Shown in pieces: positions 35,147 through 42,115 of a stretch of DNA of 42,115 bases. Each line of letters opens with the position of its first letter. The first letter of the stretch is position 1. Origin of the DNA: Mycobacterium attenuatum (GTDB lineage: Bacteria > Actinomycetota > Actinomycetes > Mycobacteriales > Mycobacteriaceae); contig NZ_UPHT01000118.1 in NCBI RefSeq assembly GCF_900566085.1, forward strand, positions 1 through 42,115. The letters are read 5' to 3'. A program made the translations under genes and the position numbers. The notes under the pieces are model-generated. The model did not search any database. It saw only the letters and a list, made by a program, of their open reading frames with translations, and was not told where the DNA came from.

Positions 35147-37350
35147 GATCGCTCCGACAATCGGTAGATCGGCTGGTCCGCGCCGCCGACCGAGATGGTG
35201 CCCGCCGGGGTGAACTGTCGGACATCTCTCATCGCCTCGTACACCGGTGCGGTGACGTAGATGCCGGGTTGCGGTGAGCCGCTGTGTGTTTGGTAGGCCA
35301 GGCTCACCGCCGCGCCCCACATGTCGTAGACGACGCTGGATCGGCCGACGAGCCCGCTGATGACGTTGCCGGTGTTGACGCCGGCCCGCAGCCGAAGTTC
35401 GTGGCCGGTTTGGCGGTTGAACCGGTCGACGATGCGCCGCATTTCCAGGGCGAAGTCGATGGTCCGCGCGACGTTGTCCAGCCGCGGCGTCGTCACTCCG
35501 CAGCTGGCCAGATAACCGTTGTGCAGGGTGCGAATCCGTTCGACCCCATGGGATTCCGCAGCCGAGTCGAACTGTCGGAACAAGTCGTCGACGATTCCAA
35601 CCAGCTCGTTGCCCGACAGGTCCTTGGAAATCTCGTCCAGTCCCAGGATGTCGGCGAAGATCACGGTGACGTCTTGGTGCTCCTGGGCAATGGTCTGTTC
35701 GCCCTCGCGATAACGCGCTACCACCGGCTCGGGCATCATCGACAGCAGCAGCCGGTCATTTTCGCGGCGCTGCTCGTTGAGTAGACCCTCCTTGATTTCC
35801 AGGTTACGGCTCATCTCATTGAAAGCCGCTGTGAGGTCACCGATTTCGTCACGAGTCGTGACCGGAATGATGACGTCGTAGTCGCCGGCACTGATCTTCT
35901 GCGTGCCGGCCTCCAGCCGCCGGACCGGCCGCACCATCGCCTGAGCGATCAGCATCGAAGCCACACAGATGCCCAGAATGATGGCCACGGTGACCAACAC
36001 CAGCGCCCTGCTGAACGCGGCCACCGCGGCGAACGCCTCGGAGTTGTCACGGGTCGCCAGAATCGACCAGTGCAGGTCGGAATTCGGCACGTCCAGGGGT
36101 GCGTAGGCTTCCAGCTCTTTGTTATCCGTGTAGTCGGTTGCGGTGATGGTTCCGGTCTGACCGCGTTGAGCAGCACGCAAACCCGAACTCGCAACGGGCT
36201 GCAGCAGCGTCGTGCCACCGAGCTGGATGGCGCGGTTCACCACGTCGAGCGGGGTGCCTGCGGCCACCGATTGTCGTCGGTATTCGTCGGGGTCCTCGAC
36301 GAAAAGCCGCGAATCCGAACGCATGAGGCTGTCCGGACCGGCGAGATAGGTCTCCGTGCCCTGGCCCATGCCCGCGGCTTGCCACTGCTGGTTGGCGGTC
36401 ATGATCCGGTTGATCTTGGCGATCGGCAGCGGCAGGGCGATCACGCCTTGGGTTCTCCCGTCGGCCTGAACCGGTGCCACCAGCCACGCCGTCGGCACGT
36501 CCAGTTGCGGCTGATACGGCTTGAAGTCGGTGATCCAGGTGAAGTCAACGGCGTTGGCGCCCAGCGCTTTAAGGTAGGCGTCGCGCAGGTTGGATTCCCG
36601 GTACGGCCCGGTCAGGATGTTGGTGCCCAGGTCGGGATCCTTGCTCAGGCTATAGACGATGTTGCCCCGGGTGTCCAGCAACACCGCATCGTCGTACTCG
36701 AACCGGGTGACGATTTCGCGGAAGTAGCCGTTGAATCTCGCGTTGGCGGCCGACCATGCGCTGCCGTCGCCGGCGTCGTCGAACCGCATCGAGTCCTGAT
36801 CCGACGTGAACGGCGCGGTGTAATAGGCCTGCAGATACTTCTGGGCGGGCGACGTCGGCAGCAGTGCGGTGATGTCGAGCTTTTCACCCGTCGTGCGTTC
36901 CACCGGTTTGATGAGCTGGTTGTTGTAGTAGTTGACGATCGCCTGCTGCTGGGCCGGGTCGATGGTCGCGTCGGCCAATTGGTCGAAACCCGCGGTGAAC
37001 TGCGCGACGGCCTGCACGACCGTTAAACCGCGCGCATAGATGACCAGTGAATTGGTCAAATCGGAAAACAGCGTCTCGATTGCCCGTTTCTGCGATTCGC
37101 GCAACTCGGTCAACCGCTCATATGCTGCCGCCTGCAGCGAGGCACGCCCGGTTTGATACCCGACGATAACGACGGCGGCCACCGAAACGATGCTCGACAA
37201 CAGCAGCAGCAGCATGAGCTTGGATTGGATGCTGACCCGAAAACGCGGCCGCCTGCGGCCCCCGCTTCTCACGCGCTTGGGGATCACGCTCTTGCGGACC
37301 GGGGCGGCGGGCGCCTCCGGAACGGAATCTGTTGCCTCGCCCGATGTCAC
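35143..37350 (-). CDS. Membrane receptor with HAMP and degenerate class III cyclase domain, copy 2
   Basis: 735 aa from GTG 37350, chosen because AGAGGAAG precedes it as in copy 1; GTG 37365 would add five residues. Layout: basic N-terminus, TM1 about 44-67, sensor about 68-445, TM2 about 448-472, HAMP about 473-525, cyclase homology about 560-690. Asp567 and Asp676 remain, but the Lys, second Asp, Asn and Arg of active cyclases are Arg607, Asn611, Ser683 and Gln687, the same changes as in copy 1. It lacks the Cys173/Cys182 pair of copy 1. Downstream coupling to a channel gene is the same. An inactive cyclase-like signalling domain is inferred. Confidence 0.92.
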   Translation of the reverse strand: MTSGEATDSVPEAPAAPVRKSVIPKRVRSGGRRRPRFRVSIQSKLMLLLLLSSIVSVAAVVIVGYQTGRASLQAAAYERLTELRESQKRAIETLFSDLTNSLVIYARGLTVVQAVAQFTAGFDQLADATIDPAQQQAIVNYYNNQLIKPVERTTGEKLDITALLPTSPAQKYLQAYYTAPFTSDQDSMRFDDAGDGSAWSAANARFNGYFREIVTRFEYDDAVLLDTRGNIVYSLSKDPDLGTNILTGPYRESNLRDAYLKALGANAVDFTWITDFKPYQPQLDVPTAWLVAPVQADGRTQGVIALPLPIAKINRIMTANQQWQAAGMGQGTETYLAGPDSLMRSDSRLFVEDPDEYRRQSVAAGTPLDVVNRAIQLGGTTLLQPVASSGLRAAQRGQTGTITATDYTDNKELEAYAPLDVPNSDLHWSILATRDNSEAFAAVAAFSRALVLVTVAIILGICVASMLIAQAMVRPVRRLEAGTQKISAGDYDVIIPVTTRDEIGDLTAAFNEMSRNLEIKEGLLNEQRRENDRLLLSMMPEPVVARYREGEQTIAQEHQDVTVIFADILGLDEISKDLSGNELVGIVDDLFRQFDSAAESHGVERIRTLHNGYLASCGVTTPRLDNVARTIDFALEMRRIVDRFNRQTGHELRLRAGVNTGNVISGLVGRSSVVYDMWGAAVSLAYQTHSGSPQPGIYVTAPVYEAMRDVRQFTPAGTISVGGADQPIYRLSERS

Positions 37351-37406
37351 CGGCTTCCTCTCCACTTCCTCTTTGCTCCCTCTCTACAAGCACCGAATCA
37401 CCTCGC

Positions 37407-37412
37407 AGACTA
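37407..37412 (-). promoter_or_regulatory. Candidate -10 element of receptor copy 2
   Basis: Minus-strand TAGTCT lies about 57 bp before the GTG, within a segment resembling the leader of copy 1 (plus-strand GCAGACTA, then GTAAACGG and GTTTGCCGACAA against AAAAACGG and GTTTGGCCGAAAA). The shared hexamer supports a duplicated promoter. Confidence 0.4.
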
Positions 37413-37488
37413 GCGCCGACACGCGCGGGTAAACGGTGTTTGCCGACAATGTGATTACCGGGGCCCGAGCGTTGTTAACGTCGGCACA

Positions 37489-38352
37489 ATGACGGCGCGA
37501 GTCTGCGTAGTGGGCAGCTTGAACTTGGATCTGACGTTTGCCGTCACCGCGCTGCCGCGTCCGGGCGAGACGGTGCTGGCGTCGTCGCTGACCCGCTCGC
37601 CCGGAGGCAAAGGCGGCAATCAGGCGGTGGCCGCCGCACGAGCGGGCGCGCGGGTGCAGTTCGTGGGCGCGGTGGGCGACGACGTGGCCGCTGACCAGTT
37701 GCGGTCACACCTGCAGGCCAACGGTGTGGACATCGATGCGCTGGTTCAGGTGCCCGGCCCGAGCGGGACGGCGATCATCGTGGTCGACGCCGGTGCCGAG
37801 AACACCGTGCTGGTGGCTCCCGGCGCAAACGATCAGCTGAAGCTGGCGCCCGGGGCGGTCGACGAGTGTGACGTGTTGCTGACCCAGCTGGAGATCCCGG
37901 CGGACGTAGCGGTGGGTGCAGCGCGGCAAGCCCGGTCCGCCGGGGCCGTCGTCATGGTCAACGCCTCCCCCGCCGGCCGGCTGCACGGCGCCGGGCCCGA
38001 ATTGGCGGAGTTGGCCGACGTCGTGATCGCCAACGAGTCCGAGGCCGAGCAATGGCACTGGCCGCCAGCACATTTCGTGGTTACCCTGGGGGCGCGCGGC
38101 GCGCGCTACGTCGGCGCGGGCGGCGAGCTGGACATGCCCGCGCCCGCGGTGACGGCGGTGGACACCACCGGAGCCGGCGACGTGTTCGCCGGGGTGCTGG
38201 CTGCCCATTGGCCGCGGGACCCGGCCTCGCCGGATCAACGATTGCGTGCGTTGCAACGGGCCTGTGCCGCAGGCGCACTGGCAACCACGGTGCCCGGCGC
38301 CGGAAACTGTGCGCCACACGCCGATGCGATCGAGGCGGCACTGATCCGCTAG
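37489..38352 (+). CDS. rbsK: Ribokinase / PfkB-family sugar kinase
   Basis: 287 aa. PfkB signature 1 is SPGGKGGNQAVAAARAGA (about 37-54) and signature 2 is VDTTGAGDVFAGVLAA (about 224-239) with catalytic Asp231. NLDLTFAV near the start contacts the sugar. It phosphorylates ribose or a related sugar with ATP. It corresponds to Rv2436. No sugar transporter is adjacent. Its TAG stop shares three bases with the TAG of the convergent GntR gene (CTAG, 38349-38352). ATG 37489 fits the family start. Confidence 0.92.
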   Translation: MTARVCVVGSLNLDLTFAVTALPRPGETVLASSLTRSPGGKGGNQAVAAARAGARVQFVGAVGDDVAADQLRSHLQANGVDIDALVQVPGPSGTAIIVVDAGAENTVLVAPGANDQLKLAPGAVDECDVLLTQLEIPADVAVGAARQARSAGAVVMVNASPAGRLHGAGPELAELADVVIANESEAEQWHWPPAHFVVTLGARGARYVGAGGELDMPAPAVTAVDTTGAGDVFAGVLAAHWPRDPASPDQRLRALQRACAAGALATTVPGAGNCAPHADAIEAALIR

Positions 38353-39170
38353 GGCTCTGCGGGCACGTCGTGGGCGATCGCCAGACCGTCGGCGGCCTCG
38401 AGCTCGTCAGAGGACTGGGTCAACAGCACGCGGCTGCGGGTCGGTGACAACAGTACCGACTGGTAGCGGTGCGGCACCCCCGCCGCGAAGATGAGCCGGT
38501 TGATCCGCAGCAGTGCGGCGCCGATTGCCGTATCGAGCAGTTGCGCATAGCGCGGACCCGCGATCTCGGCGGTGATTTCGTGCCGCACCCGGTCAACCAC
38601 CACCCCGGTGCGCTTCACCAGCTCGTACAACGGCGCAGTACGTAGCGCGGCCTCGGTCAGCGTGTCAGTCAGTTCGGCCGGCAACCAGACGTCGCTGACG
38701 ATCAGCGGCTCACCGGTGCGCCGTTGCCGCCGCAACCGCAGCACATGCAGCAACTCGCCGGTCGTCTGCAGCGCTTGGGCCACCGCGCGCGGGGGTCGGC
38801 GCACCCCGAGTTCGATGACCTCGGCCTCGGTTTCGAACTGGGTCTGCCGCAACCCCTCAACATACGAACGCACCGGCGCGGACCGGTCTGCTGGAACGCC
38901 TTCGCGCACAAAAGAGCCGACACCGTGCTTGCGCTGGATATATCCCTGCTCGGCCAGGTCGGCCAGGGCGCGCCGCACGGTGATCCGCGAGATTCCGAAT
39001 TGCTCGCACAGCGCCTGTTCGGTGGGCAGCGCGTCGCCTGGCGCCAGGACGCCGCGTTCGATCTCGTCGTGCAGCACCAGGAAGAGCTGGCGGTGCAACG
39101 GCACACCGGCGCCGGCCGACACGGCCGCGGCGTGGCTGCTGGTCTGGTGCACGCTCCCATGTTTCCACAC
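38349..39170 (-). CDS. GntR/HutC family transcriptional regulator
   Basis: 273 aa from GTG 39170; GTG 39152 is an alternative. An N-terminal winged helix-turn-helix (about 24-90: LPTEQALCEQFGISRITVRRALADLAEQGYIQRKHGVGSFV) is followed by a UTRA ligand-binding domain (about 105-265), which defines the HutC subgroup. Such proteins usually repress neighbouring catabolic genes until a metabolite binds. The lyase/hydratase operon is divergent, and a perfect palindrome lies between the two, so self- and operon repression is likely. The effector is unknown. Confidence 0.93.
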   Translation of the reverse strand: MWKHGSVHQTSSHAAAVSAGAGVPLHRQLFLVLHDEIERGVLAPGDALPTEQALCEQFGISRITVRRALADLAEQGYIQRKHGVGSFVREGVPADRSAPVRSYVEGLRQTQFETEAEVIELGVRRPPRAVAQALQTTGELLHVLRLRRQRRTGEPLIVSDVWLPAELTDTLTEAALRTAPLYELVKRTGVVVDRVRHEITAEIAGPRYAQLLDTAIGAALLRINRLIFAAGVPHRYQSVLLSPTRSRVLLTQSSDELEAADGLAIAHDVPAEP

Positions 39171-39195
39171 CGCTGCGGTTGCGCTCTACGACCAC

Positions 39196-39219
39196 GGTTG
39201 TTATATCTATATAACAACC
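39196..39219. promoter_or_regulatory. Perfect palindromic operator for the GntR/HutC regulator
   Basis: Arms GGTTGTTATAT (39196-39206) and ATATAACAACC (39209-39219) are perfect inverted copies around CT. It is a very AT-rich island in a GC-rich genome, between the divergent regulator and lyase genes, 26 bp before GTG 39170 and 27 bp before ATG 39247. It resembles HutC-type sites (GT...TATA...AC). Binding would cover the start regions of both genes. Confidence 0.8.
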
Positions 39220-39246
39220 ATCCGGTGACTGAGAGGACCGACTTCC

Positions 39247-40134
39247 ATGCCAACGACACCAGCCCGACAGCGACTGCGCGCCCTCCTCGATTCACGCGAA
39301 CTCATCGTTGCCCCTGGGGTTTTCGACGGGATATCCGCGCACCTGACCAAACGCACCGGTCACGTCGCGGCGTATCTGACCGGCTCCGGGGTGGCGGCAT
39401 CCGGGTACGGCCTGCCCGACATCGGCCTGGTCACCGCGTCCGAAATGGCCGAGCGGGCGCGGATGATCGCCGGCGTACTCGGTGACATCCCGCTGATCGC
39501 CGATGCCGACACCGGCTACGGCGCGCCCAAGAACGTCGTGCGTACCGTCCGGTCCTATGACACCGCCGGTGTGGCCGCAATCCAATTGGAGGACCAAGCA
39601 TTTCCCAAGCGGTGCGGCCATCTACCGGACAAACGGGTCGTGGACGCCGCGGTATTCGAACAGACCCTGGCGGCCGCCCTCGACGCCCGGACCGACGAGG
39701 GGATGTTGGTCGTGGCGCGCACCGACGCGCGGGCCCCGCTCGGCCTGGATGCCGCCATCGAACGCGCCAACCGGTATGCCGCCACTGGCGCCGACATCGT
39801 CTTCGTCGAAGCACCAGAGGATATCGGCGAAATCGAGCGGATTGCACGTGAAGTCGGCGCCCCGCTGTTGATCAATCTGGTCGCTGGCGGCCTCACCCCG
39901 CCGGTGTCGGTGGCGCGACTGAAGCAGCTGGGCTATGCGGTGGCGATTCATCCGGGTCAGCTGGCTCGGCGCGCAACGGCGGCCATGGTGGCGGCGCTGT
40001 GTGAACTCAACGGGACCGATCCCACCACCCACCGGTCAGGTACGCCCACTGCATTCTTCAATCTTGTTGGTTTGGCGGAGTGGTCGGACATTGAAGCCAG
40101 GTACGCACCGACGGAGGCCTGCGCATGGGCATGA
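39247..40134 (+). CDS. Isocitrate lyase/PEP mutase superfamily lyase, 2,3-dimethylmalate lyase-like
   Basis: 295 aa. TIM-barrel motifs: PGVFDGISAHL, PLIADADTGYGAP with Asp86/Asp88 for Mg, and LEDQAFPKRCGHLPDKR with catalytic Cys123 in KRCGH. The latter marks lyases such as PrpB, isocitrate lyase and dimethylmalate lyase rather than PEP mutase. The expected reaction is cleavage of a 2-hydroxy-dicarboxylate to pyruvate (or glyoxylate) and a carboxylate. PrpB itself is less likely because no methylcitrate synthase or dehydratase accompanies it. The next two genes are an aconitase-type hydratase. The regulator's operator lies just upstream. Confidence 0.85.
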   Translation: MPTTPARQRLRALLDSRELIVAPGVFDGISAHLTKRTGHVAAYLTGSGVAASGYGLPDIGLVTASEMAERARMIAGVLGDIPLIADADTGYGAPKNVVRTVRSYDTAGVAAIQLEDQAFPKRCGHLPDKRVVDAAVFEQTLAAALDARTDEGMLVVARTDARAPLGLDAAIERANRYAATGADIVFVEAPEDIGEIERIAREVGAPLLINLVAGGLTPPVSVARLKQLGYAVAIHPGQLARRATAAMVAALCELNGTDPTTHRSGTPTAFFNLVGLAEWSDIEARYAPTEACAWA

Positions 40135-41372
40135 CCATCCTCGAGAAGATCTTCGCCCGCAAGACCGGCCAAAACACGGTATCGCCCGGCGACACCGTCG
40201 TCGTCGACGTCGACATGGCTGTGCTGATAGACCTCCAGTTCGCCCGAAACTGGATACCGCCCAATACGATTCATGACCCCGAGAGACTCGCGGTTGTGAT
40301 GGATCACGCGGTACCGGCACCGACCGTCAAAGACGCCGAAGCCGGGCAACATGCGCGCAAGTTCGTCTCCCGCTTCGGTATTAAGCGTTTCTACGACGTC
40401 GGAAGGCATGGCATCAGTCATCAGGTCATCGCCGAGAACGGTCTGGCCCGTCCTGGAGAAGTGCTGGCCTGCAGCGACTCCCACACCTGCGCCGCCGGAG
40501 CGTACAACACCGCGGCCCGCGGCCTGGGGGCCGACGAGGTGTACTCGATCATGTGCACCGGCCAGACCTGGTATCAAATCGCGCCGACCATCCGCTACGA
40601 GTTGCGTGGCGTCAAACCGGACACCGTCAGCGGCAAGGACATCTTCCTGCACATCGCCAACCGTTACGGTGATGCCGCCAACCGGAATCTGGAATACGGC
40701 GGCAACGGCCTGGTCAGCATCCCGCTACACGATCGTCGCACCATCGCGACCCAGGGGGCCGAATTATCAGCCGACTTCAGCATTTTCGAGGCCGACGACA
40801 TAGTGACCGGAGACCTGAGCGCACGGGATATCGATGGATACCGCATTGCGGCACCGGATCATGACGCTCACTACCAGGACATGCGGACCGTCGACCTGGC
40901 CGCGCTCGAGCCGTACGTGGCGCTTCCGGGTACCGTCAGCCGCAATGGGCTGCCGGTTTCGCAACTCGGCAAACAGGCGGTGGACCAGGCATTTATCGGG
41001 TCGTGCGCCAACGGCCAACTCCAAGACCTTGAAGTCGCCGCACGGGTGCTGCGCGGCCGGAGCGTAGCGCCGGGGGTGCGGCTGCTGATCACACCTGCTT
41101 CGCAAGCCGTGTACCGGGAAGCCATGCGGCGCGGTTACTTACAGGACCTCGCAGACTCCGGCGCCGTGGTCACCAACGCCACCTGCGGCGCCTGCTTCGG
41201 CTACCACATGGGACTGGTCGGGCCCGGCGAAGTGTGTATCACCTCGAGCACCCGCAACTACACCGGGCGGATGGGCAGCACGGCGGCACGGATCTTCATG
41301 GCCTCACCGGCAACCGTCGCTGCGTCAGCGGTCACCGGTTACATCACCGACCCGAGGAGTCTGGTTGCATGA
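40125..41372 (+). CDS. Aconitase/LeuC-type hydro-lyase large subunit (dimethylmalate dehydratase-like)
   Basis: 415 aa from ATG 40125, seven bases after GGAGG and overlapping the lyase stop by ten bases. The [4Fe-4S] ligands are visible: Cys294 in FIGSCANGQLQDLE, and Cys354 and Cys357 in NATCGACFGYHMG. The substrate-site segment is CSDSHTCAAGAYNTAARG. With the small subunit downstream it forms a LeuCD-like enzyme. The coupling to a lyase resembles dmdA-dmdB with the dimethylmalate lyase of Eubacterium barkeri nicotinate breakdown. Isopropylmalate isomerase is unlikely, since no leucine genes are near. Confidence 0.88.
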   Translation: MGMTILEKIFARKTGQNTVSPGDTVVVDVDMAVLIDLQFARNWIPPNTIHDPERLAVVMDHAVPAPTVKDAEAGQHARKFVSRFGIKRFYDVGRHGISHQVIAENGLARPGEVLACSDSHTCAAGAYNTAARGLGADEVYSIMCTGQTWYQIAPTIRYELRGVKPDTVSGKDIFLHIANRYGDAANRNLEYGGNGLVSIPLHDRRTIATQGAELSADFSIFEADDIVTGDLSARDIDGYRIAAPDHDAHYQDMRTVDLAALEPYVALPGTVSRNGLPVSQLGKQAVDQAFIGSCANGQLQDLEVAARVLRGRSVAPGVRLLITPASQAVYREAMRRGYLQDLADSGAVVTNATCGACFGYHMGLVGPGEVCITSSTRNYTGRMGSTAARIFMASPATVAASAVTGYITDPRSLVA

Positions 41373-41881
41373 CACTCACTTTCAGCGGCAGAGTCTGGCT
41401 GTTCGGCGACGACCTCAACACCGACGCCATGTACCCAGCTTTTGCCATGAAGATGGACCGGGCCGAGGCGGCTCGGTATGTCTTCCACCAGCTCCGTCCC
41501 GGGTGGGCAGACGGGGTGTCTCCGGGCGATATCCTGTTGGCCGGCAAGAACTTCGGCGTCGGATCGTCGCGCCCGGTCGCGGCGCTGTTCGTCGAGCTTG
41601 GCATCGCCGGGCTGGTCGCCGAGGAGTTCAACTCCCTGTTCTTCCGCAATGCGGTCAATGCCGGACTGCCCGCGATGACAGTGCCCCACGCCACCACCAC
41701 CTTTGCCGAAGGCGATCAGGCAACGTTCGATCTCGCCGAGGGCAGCTGGCGCAACGACACCACCGGCGCCTGCGGAACGGTGCCCACCCTGCCGGCGGTG
41801 ATCCTCGACATCATCGACAGCGGCGGTGTCCTACCACGGTTGGCCGCACAGGGTTATCTGCCGCCTTGCCATAAGGTCTAA
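41369..41881 (+). CDS. Aconitase/LeuD-type hydro-lyase small subunit
   Basis: 170 aa from ATG 41369, overlapping the large-subunit stop (ATGA); the frame is open further left but runs within the preceding gene. VWLFGDDLNTDAMYPAFAM near the start and LLAGKNFGVGSSRPVAALFVELGIAGLVAEEFNSLFFRNAVNAGLPA are classic small-subunit motifs, with substrate-binding GSSRP. It supplies the swivel domain of the two-subunit hydratase. It ends five bases before the convergent HNH gene's stop. Confidence 0.9.
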   Translation: MTLTFSGRVWLFGDDLNTDAMYPAFAMKMDRAEAARYVFHQLRPGWADGVSPGDILLAGKNFGVGSSRPVAALFVELGIAGLVAEEFNSLFFRNAVNAGLPAMTVPHATTTFAEGDQATFDLAEGSWRNDTTGACGTVPTLPAVILDIIDSGGVLPRLAAQGYLPPCHKV

Positions 41882-41885
41882 CGCG

Positions 41886-42115
41886 TCAAAGGGGTTCGTC
41901 GTCGTCGTGTGGGAATCTTTCGGGGTGGTGATACGGGTTGGTCCGGGGTTGTCCGCGATCTAGGTGGGCTGGGGGTAGCCATTCGGTATCGCCGTGGGTG
42001 TTTTTGCGGGTGGTCCAGCCTTTTTCGACGAGTCGGTTGTCGACTCCGCAGGCCAGGGTCAGCTCGTCGATGTCGGTGCGGCCGGTGGCCTTCCAGCCTT
42101 GGACGTGGTGGACTT
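41886..42115 (-). CDS. HNH endonuclease-domain protein, 13E12 family, C-terminal end (partial)
   Basis: Reverse-strand frame gives VHHVQGWKATGRTDIDELTLACGVDNR, the HNH core of 13E12-type (DUF222/HNH) proteins, then LVEKGWTTRKNTHGDTEWL and a basic tail ending HDDDEPL before TGA. Only the last 76 codons are in the window; the DUF222 domain would lie to the right. These multicopy mycobacterial proteins are often linked to mobile or rearranged DNA; their function is unclear. Copies invite recombination, so this may mark an accessory boundary. Confidence 0.88.
   Translation of the reverse strand, partial: VHHVQGWKATGRTDIDELTLACGVDNRLVEKGWTTRKNTHGDTEWLPPAHLDRGQPRTNPYHHPERFPHDDDEPL

Noticed and set aside
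39247..40134. Methylisocitrate lyase PrpB of the methylcitrate cycle
   Set aside because: Family motif fits, but PrpC/PrpD neighbours are missing and an aconitase-type two-subunit hydratase is coupled instead. It is kept as an alternative, not the main call.

Overview
The window reads as chromosome of a slow-growing, non-tuberculous Mycobacterium. It has high G+C with frequent GTG starts, PE/PGRS proteins, an MmpS-MmpL pair, Eis, an MPT64 homologue and a 13E12-type HNH protein. The backbone order, recalled from M. tuberculosis Rv2408-Rv2436, is preserved: PE gene, transglutaminase/alpha-E/ATP-grasp operon, rpsT, holA, comEC-comEA, eis, degV-octT-gpgP-rsfS-nadD, methyltransferase, VWA/MoxR, proA, MscS-type channel plus cyclase-like receptor, rbsK. 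Species cannot be fixed by eye.

Layout. 1-5.0 kb: end of a PE_PGRS gene, the three-gene ATP-grasp operon on the minus strand, rpsT and holA. 5.0-7.5 kb: comEA-comEC. 7.8-18.5 kb: two accessory blocks on either side of eis. The first is a two-subunit acyl-CoA dehydrogenase plus a VOC protein. The second is a DapB-like reductase, mmpS-mmpL and a PE_PGRS aspartic protease. A decayed ~100-bp copy of the reductase's 5' end lies on the far side of eis, so eis sits between direct repeats. 18.5-21.8 kb: NAD synthesis (nadD), ribosome silencing (rsfS) and methylglucose lipopolysaccharide genes (gpgP, octT) in one operon ending with degV. 22.4-27.1 kb: methyltransferase, then the proA-MoxR-VWA operon. 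27.2-29.0 kb: an amidohydrolase where M. tuberculosis carries oxyR'-ahpC and other genes.

29.0-37.4 kb is the most unusual part. A module made of a membrane receptor with a cyclase-like domain, translationally coupled to an MscS-type channel with a cyclic-nucleotide-binding-like domain, occurs twice in the same orientation, with a secreted MPT64-family gene between the copies. The duplication includes the promoter region. Both cyclase domains have lost several catalytic residues and both channel sensor domains lack the usual cyclic-nucleotide-binding signature, so the pairs look like sensory systems that have moved away from ordinary cAMP chemistry. A run of eight perfect 10-bp repeats lies between the first receptor gene and mpt64.

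37.5-42.1 kb: ribokinase, a GntR/HutC repressor with a perfect 24-bp palindrome in the divergent promoter, and a coupled lyase/hydratase operon resembling the 2,3-dimethylmalate lyase and dehydratase genes. The window ends in a truncated HNH protein.
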